Source: Streptococcus oralis (lineage in GTDB: Bacteria; Bacillota; Bacilli; Lactobacillales; Streptococcaceae). Taken from it: a DNA stretch of 64,000 bases. The stretch's first letter is position 1. Every line of letters starts with the position of its first letter. The stretch lies in NCBI RefSeq assembly GCF_019334565.1, contig NZ_CP079724.1, positions 951,001-1,015,000 on the forward strand. Direction: 5' to 3'. Both the position numbers and the translations under genes were made by a program. Below are positions 8,999 through 19,144 of this stretch, piece by piece. Under the pieces are notes generated by a model. It worked only from the letters and a program-made list of their open reading frames with translations. It had not been told where the DNA came from and searched no databases.

Positions 8999-9096
8999 TA
9001 TTCTATCATAAATGAGGAACTTTTGCACAGGCTTTGACCACAATAAATGACAAATAGTATTGGTGCGAAACATCCTTGATGCCGGTCAGGATTTAC

Positions 9097-9135
9097 TTGA
9101 CTTTTTTTGCCAACAGGTATATACTTGGTGTATAC
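9097..9135 (+). promoter_or_regulatory. mazEF promoter with palindromic operator
   Basis: TTGACT (9097-9102) and TATACT (9120-9125) are 17 bp apart. GTATA (9117-9121) and TATAC (9131-9135) form an inverted repeat across the -10. Antitoxins of this class usually repress their own operon, so this is the likely binding site of the antitoxin or the complex (inference). Confidence 0.7.
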
Positions 9136-9155
9136 TATTTCGTGGAGGTAGAGCG

Positions 9156-9371
9156 ATGAATACAGTAAAGACTCGGAAGGTAGGGAATTCTCTCACTGTG
9201 ACCATTCCTAAAAATTTAGGTATGACAGAAGGTCAAGAAATGGTTGTCTACAAAGGGATTGACGGAGTCATTGTCTTAGCTCCAAAACTGAAAGATCCTT
9301 TTGATGGGATTACTGATTTGAGAATGACAAATGATTTTGAAGGGGTAAGATCACTTGATAGCGAAATCTGA
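9156..9371 (+). CDS. mazE: MazE/PemI-like antitoxin (AbrB-type DNA-binding)
   Basis: 71 residues from the ATG at 9156, which has GGAGGT (9144-9149) at ideal distance; the open frame runs on upstream to 9060, but that part contains the promoter. The N-terminal VKTRKVGNSLTVTIPKNLG is a typical SpoVT/AbrB-like swapped-hairpin domain; the acidic C-terminal half would bind the toxin. The stop overlaps the toxin start by 17 bp. Known role: neutralises the MazF endoribonuclease and autoregulates. Whether it is MazE or PemI by strict orthology cannot be told by eye. Confidence 0.82.
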   Translation: MNTVKTRKVGNSLTVTIPKNLGMTEGQEMVVYKGIDGVIVLAPKLKDPFDGITDLRMTNDFEGVRSLDSEI

Positions 9372-9711
9372 CTATATTCCTGAAAAGCAGGATATCATTT
9401 GGCTGGACTTTGATCCATCAGTCGGTCGGGAGATTCAGAAAAGGCGACCTGCCTTGGTAGTTTCTAGGAGAGAATATGCCTTGCAAACTGGATTTGTGGC
9501 TGTCTGTCCTATCACTCATGGCCAACATCGTTTGGCAGAAAAAGGCTTGCTCGTTCCTGTCTCATCGGACAAGGTAGATGGTGCTGTCAATCCATTTCAA
9601 CTGTATACCTTTGATTTTCGGATGCGTAATGCTCAAAAAATAACAAGAATGGACACGCAGTGTTTTCAGAAAGTTGTCCAACTTTACCAGTACATCTTTG
9701 GAGATACTTAA
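9355..9711 (+). CDS. mazF: MazF/PemK family endoribonuclease toxin
   Basis: 118 residues, normal size for the family. The N-terminal QDIIWLDFDPSVGREIQKRRPALVVS holds the conserved GREI(Q)KxRPxLV block that carries the catalytic Arg, split here only by family variation; the C-terminal half has the FQLYTFDFR strand. MazF toxins cleave mRNA at short motifs and stop growth. The start is TTG at 9355, inside the antitoxin gene and preceded by an AGGGG stretch. A weak start plus overlap keeps toxin below antitoxin levels (inference). An intrinsic terminator begins at its stop codon. Confidence 0.85.
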   Translation: MIAKSDYIPEKQDIIWLDFDPSVGREIQKRRPALVVSRREYALQTGFVAVCPITHGQHRLAEKGLLVPVSSDKVDGAVNPFQLYTFDFRMRNAQKITRMDTQCFQKVVQLYQYIFGDT

Positions 9712-9747
9712 ATCCTACCATGCATAGACAAGGTAGGATTTTTTCTA
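9711..9747 (+). terminator. Intrinsic terminator after mazF
   Basis: AATCCTACC (9711-9719) pairs with GGTAGGATT (9732-9740) and is followed by TTTTCT. It also covers the stop codon of the convergent hypothetical gene. Confidence 0.85.
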
Positions 9748-10923
9748 TATGAGTAACCTATTTAAGAACGGGTGAAGGCAATTGAGAAGAATTCCTCTAA
9801 TCCAGTTTTCTTGTGCAGATGATAGATGTTCTGCCTGAAGGCATTCTTTTAGAAAATCGCGGACTTGTTCTGGTGCAATTTCAAACTCAAAGGCTTTCAT
9901 CTTGTAGAAAAAATCGATGAGATGCTCAGATAAGTATTCATCTGAAAAGGCTACTTCTCCACTTTTTCGAAATTCTAATAAGAGTCGAGAAAATCTAGCT
10001 TTTTCATCAGGTAAATCCCGAAAATAGGAATTAAGAAGCCAAGTCTGCTTCTGCTTTCGTTCAATAGGATCTTGATTTGCAATCCGCTGATCCTTTTCCA
10101 GCTCTTTCTGATTTTGTTTAGCCTTGATAGCCCGTTCTTCTCTATTCTTACCAAAGAGGATTTTCTCCCACTTTCGTTCTTCTTGGGTGAGAGTTTCTGT
10201 AAAGCCAAAGTAATCTTGATAGGCTCGTTCTGCCGGTCCCATGGCAAGAATGAGATTGTCAGCGTATTGCTTGGCGATTTTATCTCTTTTCTTGCGTTCT
10301 TTCTCTGCTTGAATCCGTAGATGCTGCTCGTAGTCGATTTTCTCCTTGCCTAGTTTGACAAGGTAGAGTTGGTCATCGGTCTTACCAAGTAGAAATGGTT
10401 TGATATATTTTTCAAGGACTTCTTCCATACGAGCCTTCTTCTTTGGATCTGCCTTGGTCCAACTTCCGCCTTGAAAGACCTCTAGGAAGAGCTGATAGTC
10501 TCTCTCAGGCGCGAATTGATTGCCACGATTGGCTTTGAAAACACCTTTCTCCCAAAACCATTTTAGAAGTCGTTCGTCAAAATCGCTTTTATTAACCTTG
10601 ATTTTTTCCTTTTTCTGAGCCTTTCTAGTTAGGTTTTCAACTTTTCTGAGTAGTTTTTCTTCCTCTTCTAGTTGCTGATCGAGGCTAATACGATGAAAAT
10701 GGCGAACACAGTCGCTTCCTATAGGGAAGAGACGTTGGCCTGTAACTCCGTTAAAGAGTTCGTAGGCGTATTTTATGGCGTTCCCACAAACACAATTACT
10801 ACGGCCAATGCCATTAAAAATCAAGGAAACTTCATTCCATTCCTTGGTAGCTTGATCCCAAGTATCGGCTTTTGAAGCCTGTAAAACCGCATCGTGCAGG
10901 GATTTTCTAACTGGAAGTGTCAC
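9745..10923 (-). CDS. Hypothetical protein with N-terminal Cys motif, highly charged
   Basis: 392 residues; I do not recognise a named family. The N-terminal ~95 residues contain CVCGN and, ~30 residues on, GSDCVRHF, a Cys/His spacing that could bind zinc. Residues ~85-110 and ~215-310 are Lys/Glu/Gln-rich and predicted helical, probably coiled coil. No signal peptide or membrane segment is visible. It sits convergent to mazEF and is separated from rexA by a BOX element, so a functional link to either is not implied. Stop TAG lies in the shared terminator. Confidence 0.75.
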   Translation of the reverse strand: MTLPVRKSLHDAVLQASKADTWDQATKEWNEVSLIFNGIGRSNCVCGNAIKYAYELFNGVTGQRLFPIGSDCVRHFHRISLDQQLEEEEKLLRKVENLTRKAQKKEKIKVNKSDFDERLLKWFWEKGVFKANRGNQFAPERDYQLFLEVFQGGSWTKADPKKKARMEEVLEKYIKPFLLGKTDDQLYLVKLGKEKIDYEQHLRIQAEKERKKRDKIAKQYADNLILAMGPAERAYQDYFGFTETLTQEERKWEKILFGKNREERAIKAKQNQKELEKDQRIANQDPIERKQKQTWLLNSYFRDLPDEKARFSRLLLEFRKSGEVAFSDEYLSEHLIDFFYKMKAFEFEIAPEQVRDFLKECLQAEHLSSAQENWIRGILLNCLHPFLNRLLI

Positions 10924-10936
10924 GAGGTCTCCTTTC

Positions 10937-11090
10937 TAATACTCAATGAAAATCAAAGAGCAAACTAGGAAGCTAGCCGTAGGTTGCTCAAAACACAGTT
11001 TTGAGGTTGTGGATAGAACTGACGAAGTCAGTAACCATATCTACGGCAAGGTGAAGCTGACGTGGTTTGAAGAGATTTTCGAAGAGTATA
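10937..11090 (-). repeat. BOX element, boxA-boxB-boxC with a single boxB
   Basis: The right end contains the boxA core CTACGGCAAGGTGAAGCTG, differing at few positions from the sequence used for BOX-PCR typing; the left end (ATACTCAATGAAAATC) is boxC. The ~154 bp total matches about 59+45+50 for one copy of each unit. Ends form imperfect inverted repeats and TA flanks them. The middle holds AACTGACGAAGTCAGT, a strong hairpin. The element ends 3 bp before the rexA stop codon. BOX elements are non-autonomous dispersed repeats of pneumococci and relatives. Confidence 0.9.
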
Positions 11091-11092
11091 AA

Positions 11093-14000
11093 TTATACTT
11101 TTACAACTTGAACCTCATCTTTACCGAGCAAAATCAAGTATTTTTCAATGTTTTCAATCGAATAGGCTCGTGATAAAGCCTCTCCGTATAGGGCTAACTG
11201 ACCACGATAGCGGTCTATGAGTTGACTTGGTTGATCGTAACGGTCTGTCTTATAGTCGAAAAGAATAATTCTGTCCTCATAAAGTAGATAGCCGTCCAAG
11301 ATCCCACGAACAACAAAATCTTCCTGACTCTTTTGATCTTTTTTGAGCATAGAGAAAGGTTGCTCGCGATAAAGATGGTCTGTATTAGCAAGAATCTCCT
11401 GACCAAGTGGTGTGTCAAAGAAAGCAAGGATTTTAGAAAGATTAATCTTGTCTCTCACAGCTGGACTAGTCTGAACTTGTTTGAGAGTTTCTGTCAGGCT
11501 AGCAAGTGTTGGTTGCTGACTAAGGTCAATTCTCTGCATGAGTTCGTGAGTGGCACTACCAATCTCAGCTCCAGTTACTTTTTCTTTAGTTGAAAAATCG
11601 GGTAAATCAAAGCTGATTGGCTTCTCTGTTGATTGAGTTTGGTTAGTAATTTCTACCCCTTCCATATCCATAACGGGTTCGTAGAATTTCTTGATTTGGC
11701 TTGGGGTTTGAACGCTAGGAAGCTCAATGGCTGCACGGTGAAGAGTATTATAAACTTCCACCTCTTTCAGCACTTCCAAAGCTTCTTTGATGGTTTCTGA
11801 CTGGCGGTTGTCTGCTTGAGAGCTATCTTGTAGAGGACTCTTGTTTTCCAATTGACCAATAGCTTCTCTGGTCAGCTGGTCTTCACCAATAAAACGATAG
11901 CTAAAGTTGAGATCTTCCTTGGCAAATACTTTGCTGATAGCCCAGATCCAATCTTGGAAATTTCTTGCTTGCAGTCTGGTATTGCTATCTAATTTTCCGC
12001 TCTCAGCTGATGGATATTCCTTTGCTTCTAGCTTTTCACGAGAACCCTTGCCGACAAGATAGAGCTTTTTCTCAGCTCTCGTCATGGCAACATACAGCAG
12101 ACGCATCTGCTCTGAATAGCTAGCCAGTTGCAGTTCTTTCTCATTCTGCGTATAAGTTAAGCTAGGAATAGAGAGTTTAATGGTTTTAGGATAGTGTGCT
12201 TCCACTGCTCCTGTTTCCACCTTGGCAATGTATTTGACACCAAGCCCATTTTGACGACTGAGAATGACGTCTGACGTCGAGTCTTGTTTGTTGAAGTCCT
12301 GATCCATGTTGAGGATAAAGACATAAGGAAACTCTAGTCCTTTACTCTTGTGAATGGTCATAAGTTCTACAGCATCTTTTGGCGGTGCGACGGCTACGCT
12401 TGCGAGATCGTGCTGGGCTTCTAGGACTTGGTCAATCATACGGATAAAACGCGACAAGCCCTTGAAATTGCTCTTTTCAAACTGGTCAGCTCGTAGAGCT
12501 AGGGCATAGAGATTAGCCTGTCTAGCAGGTCCGTTCGGCAAAGCCCCAACATAGTCATAATAAAAACGGTCGTTGTAAATCTTCCAAATCAAGTCATAGA
12601 GAGAGTGAGTTTTGGCATACAGGCGCCAAGAATCCAAGATATCCATGAATTGATTTAATTTTTCCGCTAGAGCTGTATGAATTAACTCTTTCTGCCTAGC
12701 TGCTTGTTTTTGAGCATTGATCAGTTTCTCAAAAAGATTCTCTTGGACTTTATCTTCTGCTTTCTGGAGGGATAAACGTGCCAACTCGTCCTCATCAAAA
12801 CCAAACATAGGAGACTTCATAAGGGCTACCAAGGCATAGTCTTGCAGGGGATTGTGAATGACGCGCAGGGTGTCCAGCATGACTTGTACTTCTAGGGATT
12901 GGAGGTAGTTGTTTTGCTCACCGTCGGTTTTAACTGGAATTCCGTACTCAGACAGAGCTAGGAGGATCTGGTCATTTCGACTGCGACTGGAAGTCAAAAG
13001 GGCTATTTCTTTAAAGGCTACACCTTTCTCTTGATGGAGCTTCAAGATTTCCTTGATGACCAGACGCATTTCTCCAGTGAGTTTCGTTTCTGCTTGGCTC
13101 TCTTCCTCCTCTTGCCCACTATCGTCCTTGTCGTATAAGAGAAACTCTGCCTTGTTCTCAGGATTAGGAGTCAGTTTGGTATTGGCAAAAACAAGCTGGT
13201 GCATGCTATCGTAGTTGATTTCTCCGACTTCTTGGTCCATAAGGCGTGCAAAAACATCATTGGTTGCTGACAGAACTTCTGAACTACTACGGAAATTTTC
13301 CTTGAGGAGAATCAACTTGCCTTCTTGGGGATTTTGCGCATAGCGTTGGAATTTTTCATTGAAGATCTGAGGATCTGCCTGACGGAACCGGTAGATGGAC
13401 TGCTTGATATCTCCCACCATAAAGCGATTGTGACCATTCGACAGCAATTCCAGCATTCGTTCTTGAATGTGGTTGGTATCCTGATACTCATCGACCATGA
13501 CTTCATGGAATCGTTCCTGATAAGCCTCGCGGACTTGTGGGAAATTCTCTAAAACCTCAATGGTGTAATGACTGATATCAGCAAATTCAAAGGCATTTTC
13601 CTGGCGTTTACGTTCACGATAAGCATTCACAAAATCACTCATAAAGTTTTGGAAGGTTTTAGCTAGATCCCAAGTATCTTCATGATAATGTTCTTGGTAG
13701 TCGAGAATCGTTATCTGGTCCGCCAGTTGTCCTAGTTTAGCAAACTGGGCCTTTCTCTCTTCGTTGTAGGCATCAACAAGTGGCTTTAAATCGGCCTTAC
13801 GACTGGAGTTAGCCAGAGCTCGACCATTTTTCTCCTTAGAGATGACGACAACACGCGTAAGCACTGCTTGATAAGCCTGGCTATCGGACTCCTGATTTAA
13901 GGAGCTAATTTCATCCAGAACCAGCTGCACATTTTCTAAATAGGCAGCTTTTGGAAACTCCTTGGCATCGTTATCCAGATGATAACGGAAGAAACTTTCC

Positions 14001-14746
14001 AAGTCCCAAAGCGCCTGCTTGATTTGCTCAGTTAGTTTGTCTTTTTCATTTGCAAAGTCAGCTTCTTCAAACCCTTTGAGGAAAGACTCGTTCAGCCATT
14101 TTTGGGGACTGCTGGTGGATTGAAGGAAATCATAGATTTTGTAGACTTGCTGGCGCAGACCTCGTTCATCCTTGCCACGTCCAGCAAAGTTTTTCACTAA
14201 TCGACTAAATTTCTCTTTATTTTCACCTTGGTAATGCTCTTCAAAAACCTGATGAAAAACTTCGTTCTTTAAGAGTAACTGTTCACTTTCATTTTGCAAA
14301 ATACGGAAGTTCGGTGCGATATCAATCAGATAGCCATGTTTGCCAAGGAATTTTTGCGTGAAGGAGTCCATGGTTCCGATGGCAGCGTTTGGTAGATCTG
14401 CCAACTGGCGTCCCAAGTGTTGTTTGAGATCGACATCATCGGTTTCTTGTATTTGTTGGCTGATTTTTTTCTCCAAACGTTCCTTGAGTTCTGTAGCAGC
14501 CTTGACGGTAAAGGTCGAGATAAAGAGTTGGCTGATTTCCACACCACGTGCTAACTGATCCAGAATACGCTCTGCCATGACAAAGGTCTTCCCTGAACCA
14601 GCAGACGCTGAAACAAGGATATTTTGCCCTGCGGTATAAATGGCTTCGATTTGCTCGGCTGTTTTCTTCTGTTCCTTGCTCGAACTTGCTTCTGCTTTTT
14701 GCAGTTTTTGAATTTCTTCCTCAGTTAAAAAGGAAATGGGCTTCAT
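11093..14746 (-). CDS. rexA: ATP-dependent helicase/nuclease subunit RexA (AddA)
   Basis: 1217 residues. UvrD/Rep-type superfamily 1 helicase: Walker A ASAGSGKT (47-54), motif [11 protein letters not shown] (~410), motif VI region [15 protein letters not shown] (~845). The C-terminal RecB-type nuclease shows [21 protein letters not shown] with catalytic Asp and Lys (~1160-1180). RexAB repairs double-strand breaks and recognises Chi, replacing RecBCD. Its start overlaps the rexB stop by 4 bp, so the subunits are translationally coupled. A BOX element sits directly at its 3' end. Confidence 0.96.
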   Translation of the reverse strand: MKPISFLTEEEIQKLQKAEASSSKEQKKTAEQIEAIYTAGQNILVSASAGSGKTFVMAERILDQLARGVEISQLFISTFTVKAATELKERLEKKISQQIQETDDVDLKQHLGRQLADLPNAAIGTMDSFTQKFLGKHGYLIDIAPNFRILQNESEQLLLKNEVFHQVFEEHYQGENKEKFSRLVKNFAGRGKDERGLRQQVYKIYDFLQSTSSPQKWLNESFLKGFEEADFANEKDKLTEQIKQALWDLESFFRYHLDNDAKEFPKAAYLENVQLVLDEISSLNQESDSQAYQAVLTRVVVISKEKNGRALANSSRKADLKPLVDAYNEERKAQFAKLGQLADQITILDYQEHYHEDTWDLAKTFQNFMSDFVNAYRERKRQENAFEFADISHYTIEVLENFPQVREAYQERFHEVMVDEYQDTNHIQERMLELLSNGHNRFMVGDIKQSIYRFRQADPQIFNEKFQRYAQNPQEGKLILLKENFRSSSEVLSATNDVFARLMDQEVGEINYDSMHQLVFANTKLTPNPENKAEFLLYDKDDSGQEEEESQAETKLTGEMRLVIKEILKLHQEKGVAFKEIALLTSSRSRNDQILLALSEYGIPVKTDGEQNNYLQSLEVQVMLDTLRVIHNPLQDYALVALMKSPMFGFDEDELARLSLQKAEDKVQENLFEKLINAQKQAARQKELIHTALAEKLNQFMDILDSWRLYAKTHSLYDLIWKIYNDRFYYDYVGALPNGPARQANLYALALRADQFEKSNFKGLSRFIRMIDQVLEAQHDLASVAVAPPKDAVELMTIHKSKGLEFPYVFILNMDQDFNKQDSTSDVILSRQNGLGVKYIAKVETGAVEAHYPKTIKLSIPSLTYTQNEKELQLASYSEQMRLLYVAMTRAEKKLYLVGKGSREKLEAKEYPSAESGKLDSNTRLQARNFQDWIWAISKVFAKEDLNFSYRFIGEDQLTREAIGQLENKSPLQDSSQADNRQSETIKEALEVLKEVEVYNTLHRAAIELPSVQTPSQIKKFYEPVMDMEGVEITNQTQSTEKPISFDLPDFSTKEKVTGAEIGSATHELMQRIDLSQQPTLASLTETLKQVQTSPAVRDKINLSKILAFFDTPLGQEILANTDHLYREQPFSMLKKDQKSQEDFVVRGILDGYLLYEDRIILFDYKTDRYDQPSQLIDRYRGQLALYGEALSRAYSIENIEKYLILLGKDEVQVVKV

Positions 14747-17700
14747 CGATTCAACTCCTCTCTTATTTTTTCAAACCAAGCTTGCTTGAGTTTTTCTCCG
14801 ACCAGACGTTTGCCGTCAGACAACTCTAATTTCTCAAGGAAATGGGCTTGTCCCAAGTGGTAATTTGCTTCAAAACCTGTGATGGCTTGGTGTTGCTGGA
14901 CGTATGGAGCAATACTTCTGCCGTTTTCTGTATATGGATTGATGGCAAACTGGCCTTCTAAAATCTTCTCAGCTGCCTTCTTGTACAGATGGGCATTATA
15001 GTCTAGTAGGAGCTGGAATTCCTCGTCTGTCAGCTGATTGGCCTTGTTTTTGTTATAAAACTCTCCCAAGTGACTGCTTTCTTTCTCTAAAAAGAGTCCC
15101 TGGTATTTCATAGACTTGCTGACTTCTGCTACTGCTCCTGCCAGACTTTTAACAGCTAATAAAGATTGGACAGGCTCAGTCATTTCCAAGTACATGGCAC
15201 CGAAAAAGTTCTGCTCCCCTTCTCTTTTTAGGGCAGCAAGATAGGTAGGCAGTTGGGAATTAAGCCCATTAAAGAAATGAGGAAACTGGAATTGGGTCAA
15301 ACTAGACTTATAGTCCACCACTCCTAGCGCTCCATCAGCTTTCAGGCGGTCAATACGGTCAACCTTGCCTCGCACATGGACACTGCGACCATTATCCAAT
15401 TGAATAAAGGCTTGATCTTTACCACCAAATGTTGCCTCCTCTTGAATGGTTTCGATAGCTGGATTATGACGAAGGATGTGGCCCGTAGTTCGCGCGACAT
15501 CAAGTAGAACTTCCTTGGTAAACTGGGCTTCCAAACTTTCTTGATAAATGGCTTCAAATTCCCGTTCTTGACTAGTTTCTTGAATAGCTTGCTCCAAACG
15601 CTGGTCAAATGGATTTTCAGCAGGTAGTTTCAAGGCATGCTCAAAAATGCGGTGCAAGAAATTCCCGTGACTGCGAGCATCTGGACGAAGCCGCAATTCT
15701 TCCTGCAAACCTAAGACATAACGGAGGAAATAACTGTATTCATTGCGGTAAAACTCAGTCAAACCAGACGTAGACAGGTAAAACTCTTTGTCAGCGGGAT
15801 AGAGAGCCTGCAAGGTCTCTTTCTCTAATGGCTTGCTGCTTGGGCTAGTTGGGAGTGCTGGATTTGTAAGACCTTTTTGGTCAAGTTTTTTCCCCATCAC
15901 ACGCGCCAGAACCTTGACAAAGGTCAAATCTTGCTCAGTATTACTTGTCTCGCCCTGCTGATGATAGGCAACCAGACTAGACAAAAGGCTGTGATATGAA
16001 CCCATATCATCCTTAGACAGACTTTTTTGATGAATCTTCTTCTCTATTCGGCTAAATCCAAAACTCACCAGTTCCTGAAGATAGGCCGATTCCTTGCTCT
16101 CATTTTCATTGAGGAGACTTGGAGCTGACAAAATCAACTGATTACGGGCAGCATTGACTAAGGAAAGCATGGTGTAGCGATTTTTCTTGAGGTTTTCACT
16201 ACTTGCAATCAGTAATTGTGCTCCCTCTTCAGTCGCTTGGTTTAGGCTTTGTCTTTCTTCGTCTGTTAACAGGCTGGTGTTTTGCGCAATTTTTGGTAAA
16301 TGATCCTGAGTCAGCCCAATGGCATAGACAAAATCAGCCGTTAAGGGCGCAATCAAATCGTAACTCTGCACCAGAACGGTGTCAACAGTTGCTGGAATGG
16401 TGCGATACTGGGACAAACTCATTCCAGAATGGAGCAAGGCTAGGAAATCCTCCAGACTAACTTGTGAACCAGCAAAAACCGTCGCAAATTGTTCTAAAAC
16501 ATGACAGAACGCTTTCCAAACTTCGGCTTGTCTTTCCTGTTCAAGAGCTTCCATGGTAGCTGTCAATTCTTGCATCTGCTTGCTTAAAGCAGCATTTTTT
16601 AGAAAAGTATTCCACTTTTGCAAGAGATTTTCAGTCTTTTGCTTCCGACTGGCAAATAAGGTTTCAAGTGGTACCAAAACTCGCAGCCGAAGAGAATTTA
16701 AACGCTCTAAATCAAATTTTCCATGGTGGGATTTTGTGAAGGTCTGCTGAAAAGCTGGCAAGCCATTGATGCCAAGATAGCGGAGATATTGCTCAAAAGT
16801 ATCAATATCCGCTTGGCTAAGGTCAGTATACAGACCAGTTCGGAGGAGATTAATCAAATCCTCCTGACGGAAACGGTAGCGTTTCAAACGCAAAATAGAT
16901 TCGACATACTGGGTTAAGGGATGATGGGCCATGGATTCACTTCTACCAAGATAGAAAGGAATCTGGTACTGCTCAAAAATGGTTTTCAGCGATAACTGGT
17001 AAGAAGCCACATCACCCAAGAGAATACGAAAATTCTTGTAACTTAATTCTGGATGGTCATGTAATTTCTGACGAATAGCGCGAGCCACCAGCTCCAACTC
17101 CTCTTTTTGCATCAAACAAGACCAAATTTGCAGATTTTCACGGTCTTTCTCATCAACCTCCAATGTTAATTCTGAAAAGTCATAAGAAGACTCCAGCAAA
17201 CGAGAGGCCTTGTCAAAACTATCCATTTTCTCATGTGTCTGAGAACGATCCTGAGCAGGTGTTTGGTATTTTGCCCCCAAATGATGAAGAAATTCCACAC
17301 TGGCTTGATAGAGATTTCCTTCAGTAAACGGACTGGTATAAGCTTTCTTGCTTGCATAGGCCCCAATGACAATCTCGGCACCTTTTCGGTGGAGTAGATC
17401 CACTACACGCTCTTCCTCGGCAGAAAAACGGGTAAATCCGTCAATGACTAAGGCAAGTTGACTGAAATCACTACTTACCTTGTCATTCTCAATAGCCTCA
17501 ATCAAATGAGATAACTGACTTCCCTGAGCCAACTGACCTTGATTGAGATAGGCTGTTACTTTCTCAAAAATCAAGAGTAAATCTGCTCGCTTATCCTCAT
17601 CTGTCAGACTTTCCAAGTCCAAAAAGCTCATCTGAGCAGTCGTCATCTCATGATAAAGTTCAATCAACTGCTGGATAAATTGAGGATCCTGCTTAATTGC

Positions 17701-18018
17701 ACCATAAACACGTAAGTCCTTGGGATCGAGTTCCGCAAGGCACTTATAAAAAGCCATCCCAAGCCCGATGTCATCTAGACTAGTTTTAGTCGGCAAGTCA
17801 TTTAAAACCAGGTAACGAGCCATTTGAGTGAAACGCGTGACGGTAATCGCAAAAGAAGCCTGCTGGGACAAGCATTCCAGCACGGCGCGTTCCTTTTCAA
17901 AAGAAAGAGAGTTGGGGGCAATGTAGAAGACCCGCTTGCCCGCGACAACTAGCTCTTCCGCTTCTCTTGTTAAAATTTCAGTCAAAGAAGACCGTATATC
18001 AGTATAAAGTAATTTCAT
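14743..18018 (-). CDS. rexB: ATP-dependent nuclease subunit RexB (AddB)
   Basis: 1091 residues, first gene of the rexB-rexA operon. The C-terminal nuclease motif is clear: [23 protein letters not shown] (Asp...Asp-Tyr-Lys, ~890-915). The N-terminus ([18 protein letters not shown]) lacks a Walker A lysine, and the C-terminal half has no cysteines, so the iron-sulfur cluster known in Bacillus AddB is absent. Streptococcal/lactococcal RexB proteins are known as shortened forms of AddB. It supplies the second nuclease and probably the Chi-scanning domain. Start ATG at 18018 follows a GAGG site. Confidence 0.94.
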   Translation of the reverse strand: MKLLYTDIRSSLTEILTREAEELVVAGKRVFYIAPNSLSFEKERAVLECLSQQASFAITVTRFTQMARYLVLNDLPTKTSLDDIGLGMAFYKCLAELDPKDLRVYGAIKQDPQFIQQLIELYHEMTTAQMSFLDLESLTDEDKRADLLLIFEKVTAYLNQGQLAQGSQLSHLIEAIENDKVSSDFSQLALVIDGFTRFSAEEERVVDLLHRKGAEIVIGAYASKKAYTSPFTEGNLYQASVEFLHHLGAKYQTPAQDRSQTHEKMDSFDKASRLLESSYDFSELTLEVDEKDRENLQIWSCLMQKEELELVARAIRQKLHDHPELSYKNFRILLGDVASYQLSLKTIFEQYQIPFYLGRSESMAHHPLTQYVESILRLKRYRFRQEDLINLLRTGLYTDLSQADIDTFEQYLRYLGINGLPAFQQTFTKSHHGKFDLERLNSLRLRVLVPLETLFASRKQKTENLLQKWNTFLKNAALSKQMQELTATMEALEQERQAEVWKAFCHVLEQFATVFAGSQVSLEDFLALLHSGMSLSQYRTIPATVDTVLVQSYDLIAPLTADFVYAIGLTQDHLPKIAQNTSLLTDEERQSLNQATEEGAQLLIASSENLKKNRYTMLSLVNAARNQLILSAPSLLNENESKESAYLQELVSFGFSRIEKKIHQKSLSKDDMGSYHSLLSSLVAYHQQGETSNTEQDLTFVKVLARVMGKKLDQKGLTNPALPTSPSSKPLEKETLQALYPADKEFYLSTSGLTEFYRNEYSYFLRYVLGLQEELRLRPDARSHGNFLHRIFEHALKLPAENPFDQRLEQAIQETSQEREFEAIYQESLEAQFTKEVLLDVARTTGHILRHNPAIETIQEEATFGGKDQAFIQLDNGRSVHVRGKVDRIDRLKADGALGVVDYKSSLTQFQFPHFFNGLNSQLPTYLAALKREGEQNFFGAMYLEMTEPVQSLLAVKSLAGAVAEVSKSMKYQGLFLEKESSHLGEFYNKNKANQLTDEEFQLLLDYNAHLYKKAAEKILEGQFAINPYTENGRSIAPYVQQHQAITGFEANYHLGQAHFLEKLELSDGKRLVGEKLKQAWFEKIREELNR

Positions 18019-18124
18019 CTCTGCCTCGTTTGCTTTATCAAAGTTTCTTACTCTATTATAGCAAAGTTCGCTTCACAGTCCAAATCCAAAATTCTAGTTG
18101 ACAATCATTTAATTAGCAAATCAA

Positions 18125-18544
18125 TCATCCTTCATCATCCACTTTCATATGCTGAAAGATATAGAGGAAAAAGTCTTTGGAAACTTCAAAATGTCCATAA
18201 CGAAGTCGAGAAGTATAGTCTTTCCATTCAGGATGTTGTCTAGCTATTTCTATGGAGCAATCTTTGACTGGTTGATAATACTCGACATTTCGTCTAAAGG
18301 GAAAGAATCCTTCGAACTGCTCTACTTGATAGGCTTTGTCATCTGTAATTTTACCTACGGCCACAAAAGCCTGTAACTTATCTTGACCGTTCATATCGTA
18401 TTTCGGACTATAGTATAAAAGATAGTCACCTTTTTTCATACGATTTAAGGGGCCACCCTTTCCATGACAGACCTGGCAAAAATTCCCTTCAACTCCTCTT
18501 AAAACATGGTTCTTTGAAACAACTCCGACCCAATATCTAGGCAT
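18125..18544 (-). CDS. EVE domain protein
   Basis: 139 residues making up one EVE domain, a PUA/YTH-like fold: N-terminal RYWVGVVSKNHV, the KKGDYLLYYSPK strand pair and C-terminal FFPFRRNVEYY. EVE/YTH folds bind modified bases in DNA or RNA; the ligand here is unknown. The gene overlaps the MarR regulator by 8 bp, so they are one unit. EVE proteins often occur near restriction or defence genes, but none is seen here. Confidence 0.8.
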   Translation of the reverse strand: MPRYWVGVVSKNHVLRGVEGNFCQVCHGKGGPLNRMKKGDYLLYYSPKYDMNGQDKLQAFVAVGKITDDKAYQVEQFEGFFPFRRNVEYYQPVKDCSIEIARQHPEWKDYTSRLRYGHFEVSKDFFLYIFQHMKVDDEG

Positions 18545-18998
18545 TTTTATCCTCCAACTCTACTAACAAACGATTAAAAACTTCTCTATCGTTAGATAGT
18601 TTTTCAAAAAATTCTTCATCAACACCTTCTACTAAAGGTAAAGCTTGATTGACCTTCTCTGCGCCAGACTTCGTCACTGAGACCAGTTTTGCCCGACTAT
18701 CCTTTGGATGTTGATCGCGTTTAATGTAGTCCTTGTTCTCCAGTAGCCTAACAATCTGGGAAACCGTCATGACATCCATACCAGAGAACCGAGCAATATC
18801 AACTTGCGTTACATATTCCTCTCTATTAGACAGAAACAAAAGCGAAGTCAAAACGATAAATTGAGGCAAAGTAAGACCAACTGATTTCAAGACTCTTTTT
18901 AAGTTACTTTCCCACTTGTTGTAAACTTTAATGAAAAGAAGACCTGTAGACTCTGTTTCATCATTTTTGTAAATTGAATTAAATTGATACTTTGACAT
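18537..18998 (-). CDS. MarR family transcriptional regulator
   Basis: 153 residues. A winged helix-turn-helix spans ~60-110: ITQVDIARFSGMDVMTVSQIVRLLENKDYIKR, with the conserved DxR wing (HPKDSRAKLVSVT). The family senses small ligands and usually represses its own operon. A strong promoter (TTGAAA-17-TATAAT) lies 29 bp upstream, and its -10 region is a near-palindromic AT stretch that could be the operator. The downstream EVE gene is its only obvious target. AAGGAG precedes the ATG. Confidence 0.88.
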   Translation of the reverse strand: MSKYQFNSIYKNDETESTGLLFIKVYNKWESNLKRVLKSVGLTLPQFIVLTSLLFLSNREEYVTQVDIARFSGMDVMTVSQIVRLLENKDYIKRDQHPKDSRAKLVSVTKSGAEKVNQALPLVEGVDEEFFEKLSNDREVFNRLLVELEDKNA

Positions 18999-19026
18999 TA
19001 TTTCTCCTTAAATATTAAGTATACAT

Positions 19027-19055
19027 ATTATATAAGAATTTATTTTGTTTTTCAA
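19027..19055 (-). promoter_or_regulatory. marR-EVE promoter
   Basis: Minus-strand TTGAAA (19055-19050) and TATAAT (19032-19027) with a 17-bp spacer. The surrounding AAGTATACATATTATATAAG is close to palindromic. Confidence 0.7.
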
Positions 19056-19085
19056 GAAAAGGAAAGTCAAATGTTACAATTCTGT

Positions 19086-19114
19086 CGGACATTTCATAGT
19101 CTATATGCTATAAT
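19086..19114 (+). promoter_or_regulatory. Promoter of the HAD phosphatase gene
   Basis: Consensus TATAAT (19109-19114) lies 17 bp after CGGACA (19086-19091). The ATG is 31 bp downstream of the -10. Confidence 0.6.
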
Positions 19115-19144
19115 AAAAGCAAAACACCTAGAAAAGGAAGTCTT

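Noticed and set aside
9060..9155. Upstream extension of the antitoxin frame to 9060.
   Set aside because: It would place the promoter and operator inside the gene; the ATG at 9156 has an ideal GGAGGT.
10937..11090. Considered as a RUP element.
   Set aside because: The boxA core CTACGGCAAGG...GCTGACG and the 154-bp A-B-C layout identify it as BOX.
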